Assembly: GCF_018847975.1 (NCBI RefSeq)
Contig: NZ_CP072597.1
Location: forward strand, 620,001 to 684,000
Reading direction: 5' to 3'
Source: Lysobacter sp. K5869
GTDB taxonomy: Bacteria > Pseudomonadota > Gammaproteobacteria > Xanthomonadales > Xanthomonadaceae
Length of the DNA: 64,000 nucleotides
This document shows positions 62,205 to 64,000 of the stretch, piece by piece; the stretch's first letter is position 1, and every line of letters starts with the position of its first letter. The notes below the pieces were generated by a model, which saw only the letters and a list, made by a program, of their open reading frames with translations, was not told where the DNA came from and searched no databases. The position numbers were made by a program, and so were the translations under genes.

Positions 62205-62867
62205 ATGCCCTTCCGTTTCGCCCTGTTTTGCCTGTTCGCGGCGTTGTCGCTGCACGCCGGCGCCGCGCGCGCCGGCGCCAGCCTGTACGTCGACGACGCC
62301 GCCACCGTCGCGCGCGGCCGTTGCCAGCTCGAAAGCTGGCTGCGCGGCGCCGCGCCGGCGCGCGAGTTCACCTTGGCGCCGGCCTGCGATGTCGCCGGCA
62401 CCGAACTCGGCCTGAGCCACAGCGATTACGCCGCGCCGCACGCGGCGGCCGCGCAGAGCCTGAGCGCCAAGCGCGTGCTGCGCGCCTCCGCGCAGGGTTG
62501 GGCGTTGGCCGCGTCGCTCAGCGCCAACTGGAGCGGCGGCCGCTACGACGGCTGGACCTTCAATCTGCCGCTGACGCTCGGCCCCGATCCGAACGGCCCG
62601 CGTTTGTGGCACCTCAATCTCGGCTGGAATCAGCCGCGCCAAGGCCGTGCGCGGCTCACCGGCGGCGTCGGCCTGGAGCAGGCGCTGAGCGCGCGCTGGA
62701 CCGCGCTGGCCGAGCTCTATGCCGACGCCCACGGCGATGCCGGCGGCCAACTCGGCCTGCGCCGCGCGCTGAGCGACGACGCCAGCTTCGACCTGCTGCT
62801 GGGCGACCGCGAACGCGATCCGCGCGGTCCCTGGCTGACCCTCGGTTTCAACCTCGCGCTGCGTTGA
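62205..62867 (+). CDS. Exported protein of unknown function
   Basis: 220-aa secreted protein. Signal peptide MPFRFALFCLFAALSLHAG ending AARA. The mature part begins GASLYVDDAATVARGRCQLE and contains alternating strands (GWALAASLSANWSGGRYDGW, FNLPLTLGPDPNGP, LWHLNLGWNQP) and ends GPWLTLGFNLALR, so a small outer-membrane or periplasmic beta-barrel is plausible. Two Cys (GRC, PAC) could pair. GGAG 5 nt before ATG 62205 fixes the start against the in-frame ATG 62175. It opens a plus-strand run with the two following genes. Confidence 0.75.
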   Translation: MPFRFALFCLFAALSLHAGAARAGASLYVDDAATVARGRCQLESWLRGAAPAREFTLAPACDVAGTELGLSHSDYAAPHAAAAQSLSAKRVLRASAQGWALAASLSANWSGGRYDGWTFNLPLTLGPDPNGPRLWHLNLGWNQPRQGRARLTGGVGLEQALSARWTALAELYADAHGDAGGQLGLRRALSDDASFDLLLGDRERDPRGPWLTLGFNLALR

Positions 62868-62913
62868 ACGCCGCGCTCCATCGACCGGTCGAACCCACCG
62901 CAAGGAGGACGCC

Positions 62914-63270
62914 ATGACCCTGCTGCACTTCCCCCTGCACCGCGCCCGCGCTCAACACCGCGGCCTCGCGCCGCTGCTGCGGCTGGCCTGCGCGCAACTG
63001 CGCGCGCGCGACGCCGCGCCGCCGGCCGGGCCGCTGATCGCGCAATGGCGCCGCTCGCTCGCGAGCGGCCGTCTGGAATGCCGCTGGGTGCGCGCCGACG
63101 CGGCCGACGAACCGCCGGGACGAAAACGCGACGACCGCTCTGCCCCGCGCGCGCTGCGCCGCGCGCGTCCGTTCCGTTCCGCCGAGGCCCGCCCCGATGT
63201 CCGTCTTCCGTCCCTTCTCGCTGCTGCCGCCGGCGCTGTTGCGCCAGCGCTGGTGGCCCAACGCTTATGA
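62914..63270 (+). CDS. Small arginine-rich protein overlapping ABC permease gene
   Basis: 118-aa unknown protein. AAGGAGG lies 5 nt before ATG 62914, one of the best ribosome sites in the window, so it is very likely translated. The first 60 residues (LLHFPLHRARAQHRGLAPLL, ARDAAPPAGPLIAQWRRSLASG) are basic and helical; the end is Ala-rich. The last 74 nt overlap the start of the ABC permease gene in another frame, so the natural protein is either coupled to the permease or its tail is unconstrained. Function unknown. Confidence 0.6.
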   Translation: MTLLHFPLHRARAQHRGLAPLLRLACAQLRARDAAPPAGPLIAQWRRSLASGRLECRWVRADAADEPPGRKRDDRSAPRALRRARPFRSAEARPDVRLPSLLAAAAGAVAPALVAQRL

Positions 63271-64000
63271 CCTGATCGCCTTCGCCCTGCTGATCGCCTG
63301 CGCCGTGGCGCTGGCGCACGCGGCGATGGAAACGCGCGCGCCGCTGTCGGCCTTGCACCTGGACCCGATCTCGTTGGATCCCGCACGCCTGCCCGATTAC
63401 GCGCTGCGCACCACGCTGCGCATGTTCGCCGCGATGCTGGCCTCGCTGTTGTTCACCTTCACCATCGCCACCTGGGCGGCCAAGAGCCCGCGCGCCGGGC
63501 GCTTGATCGTGCCGGCGCTGGACATCCTGCAATCGGTGCCGGTCCTGGGCTTTCTGAGCTTCACCGTGACCGCCTTCCTCGGCCTGTTCCCGGGCCGCCA
63601 GCTCGGCGCCGAATGCGCGGCGGTGTTCGCCATCTTCACCAGTCAGGCCTGGAACATGGCGTTCTCGTTCTACCAATCGCTGCGCACCTTGCCGCGCGAT
63701 CTCGACGAAGTCGCGCGCGGCTTCGGTCTGAGCGCGTGGCAACGGTTCTGGCGGCTGGAGGCGCCGTTCGCGATGCCCGGCCTGGTGTGGAACGCGATGA
63801 TGTCGATGTCCGGCGGCTGGTTCTTCATCGTCGCCTCCGAAGCGATCACCGTCGGCGACACCACGGTGACGTTGCCGGGCGTGGGCTCATACCTCGCCTT
63901 GGCGATCGCGCGCGAGGACTTCGCCGCGGTCGGCTGGGCGGTGGCGGCGATGGCGCTGACCATCGTGCTGTGCGATCAGTTGCTGTTCCGCCCGATCGTG
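63197..64000 (+). CDS. NitT/TauT-type ABC transporter permease (partial, C-terminus off window)
   Basis: 268 codons of a permease that continues past base 64000. After a short cytoplasmic start (MSVFRPFSLLPPALLRQRWW) come helices at about residues 24-42, 74-92, 104-132 and beyond. The ATPase-coupling EAA loop reads DEVARGFGLSAWQRFWRLEAPFAMPGL, as in nitrate/taurine/bicarbonate-type (BPD) importers; MFAAMLASLLFTFTIATWAA and SVPVLGFLSFTV match that family. Relatives of this type often contain two permease units in one chain. Substrate unknown. Overlaps the small gene at 62914 by 74 nt. Confidence 0.85.
   Translation, partial: MSVFRPFSLLPPALLRQRWWPNAYDLIAFALLIACAVALAHAAMETRAPLSALHLDPISLDPARLPDYALRTTLRMFAAMLASLLFTFTIATWAAKSPRAGRLIVPALDILQSVPVLGFLSFTVTAFLGLFPGRQLGAECAAVFAIFTSQAWNMAFSFYQSLRTLPRDLDEVARGFGLSAWQRFWRLEAPFAMPGLVWNAMMSMSGGWFFIVASEAITVGDTTVTLPGVGSYLALAIAREDFAAVGWAVAAMALTIVLCDQLLFRPIV

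Overview
This 64 kb window is very GC-rich and densely coding. Its content points to Xanthomonadaceae, most likely Lysobacter or a close relative. It has an Ax21-family outer-membrane protein, a predicted Xanthomonadales-type T4SS (X-T4SS) effector/immunity pair, a FecI/FecR/TonB-receptor set, many exported hydrolases, a predatory or saprophytic style of gene set, and GTAG-type extragenic palindromes like those of Stenotrophomonas. The assignment is by gene content; no search was run. I saw no rRNA, tRNA, CRISPR array, insertion sequence or phage.

Layout. 1-4.9 kb: minus-strand operon TonB receptor > ABC ATPase > two DUF3526-type permeases with three 4-nt overlaps, headed by a 26-bp near-perfect palindrome. 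5-9.3 kb: peptidoglycan-binding cysteine hydrolase, 2OG-Fe(II) oxygenase, Ax21 protein with strong terminators, and an X-T4SS effector with its lipoprotein partner. 9.5-12.5 kb: gpsA, secB, YibN-type rhodanese, a lipoprotein, and a 25-bp-arm hairpin. 12.5-16.8 kb: thioesterase and hemD-hemX-hemY with a 16-bp x8 tandem repeat between hemD and hemX. 16.8-30 kb: membrane protein, CocE-type hydrolase, FadI thiolase, GNAT, SodC, NtrB/NtrC, a degenerate SDR, a YjbR protein and Tam methyltransferase.

30-37.8 kb looks like one functional unit for cyanophycin-type polymer use: an STN-domain TonB receptor, FecR-like anti-sigma and ECF sigma on the minus strand, divergent from an exported cyanophycinase and an exported isoaspartyl peptidase. 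38-43 kb: an 883-aa LysM protein, an AlkD-like protein with a histone-H1-like tail, and a TerC-family exporter under a clear yybP-ykoY (Mn2+) riboswitch. 43.3-53 kb: two GH29 alpha-L-fucosidases, a small orphan gene in an AT-rich patch, an exported metallophosphatase, an M66 (StcE-like) lipoprotein protease and a second Ax21-like barrel, together suggesting glycoprotein/mucin degradation. 52.9-61.2 kb: FKBP lipoprotein, Tat-exported multicopper oxidase, a small unknown protein, and a TetR-controlled oxidoreductase/RND-pump unit with a readable operator-promoter. 61.3-64 kb: small membrane protein, exported unknown, a small overlapping gene and the start of a NitT/TauT-type permease cut by the window edge.

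Some genes begin with GTG and were placed from Shine-Dalgarno spacing. At least five copies or fragments of an ~86-bp palindromic repeat and three of a second palindromic family sit between genes. Most very long antisense reading frames are GC-bias shadows and are not listed.
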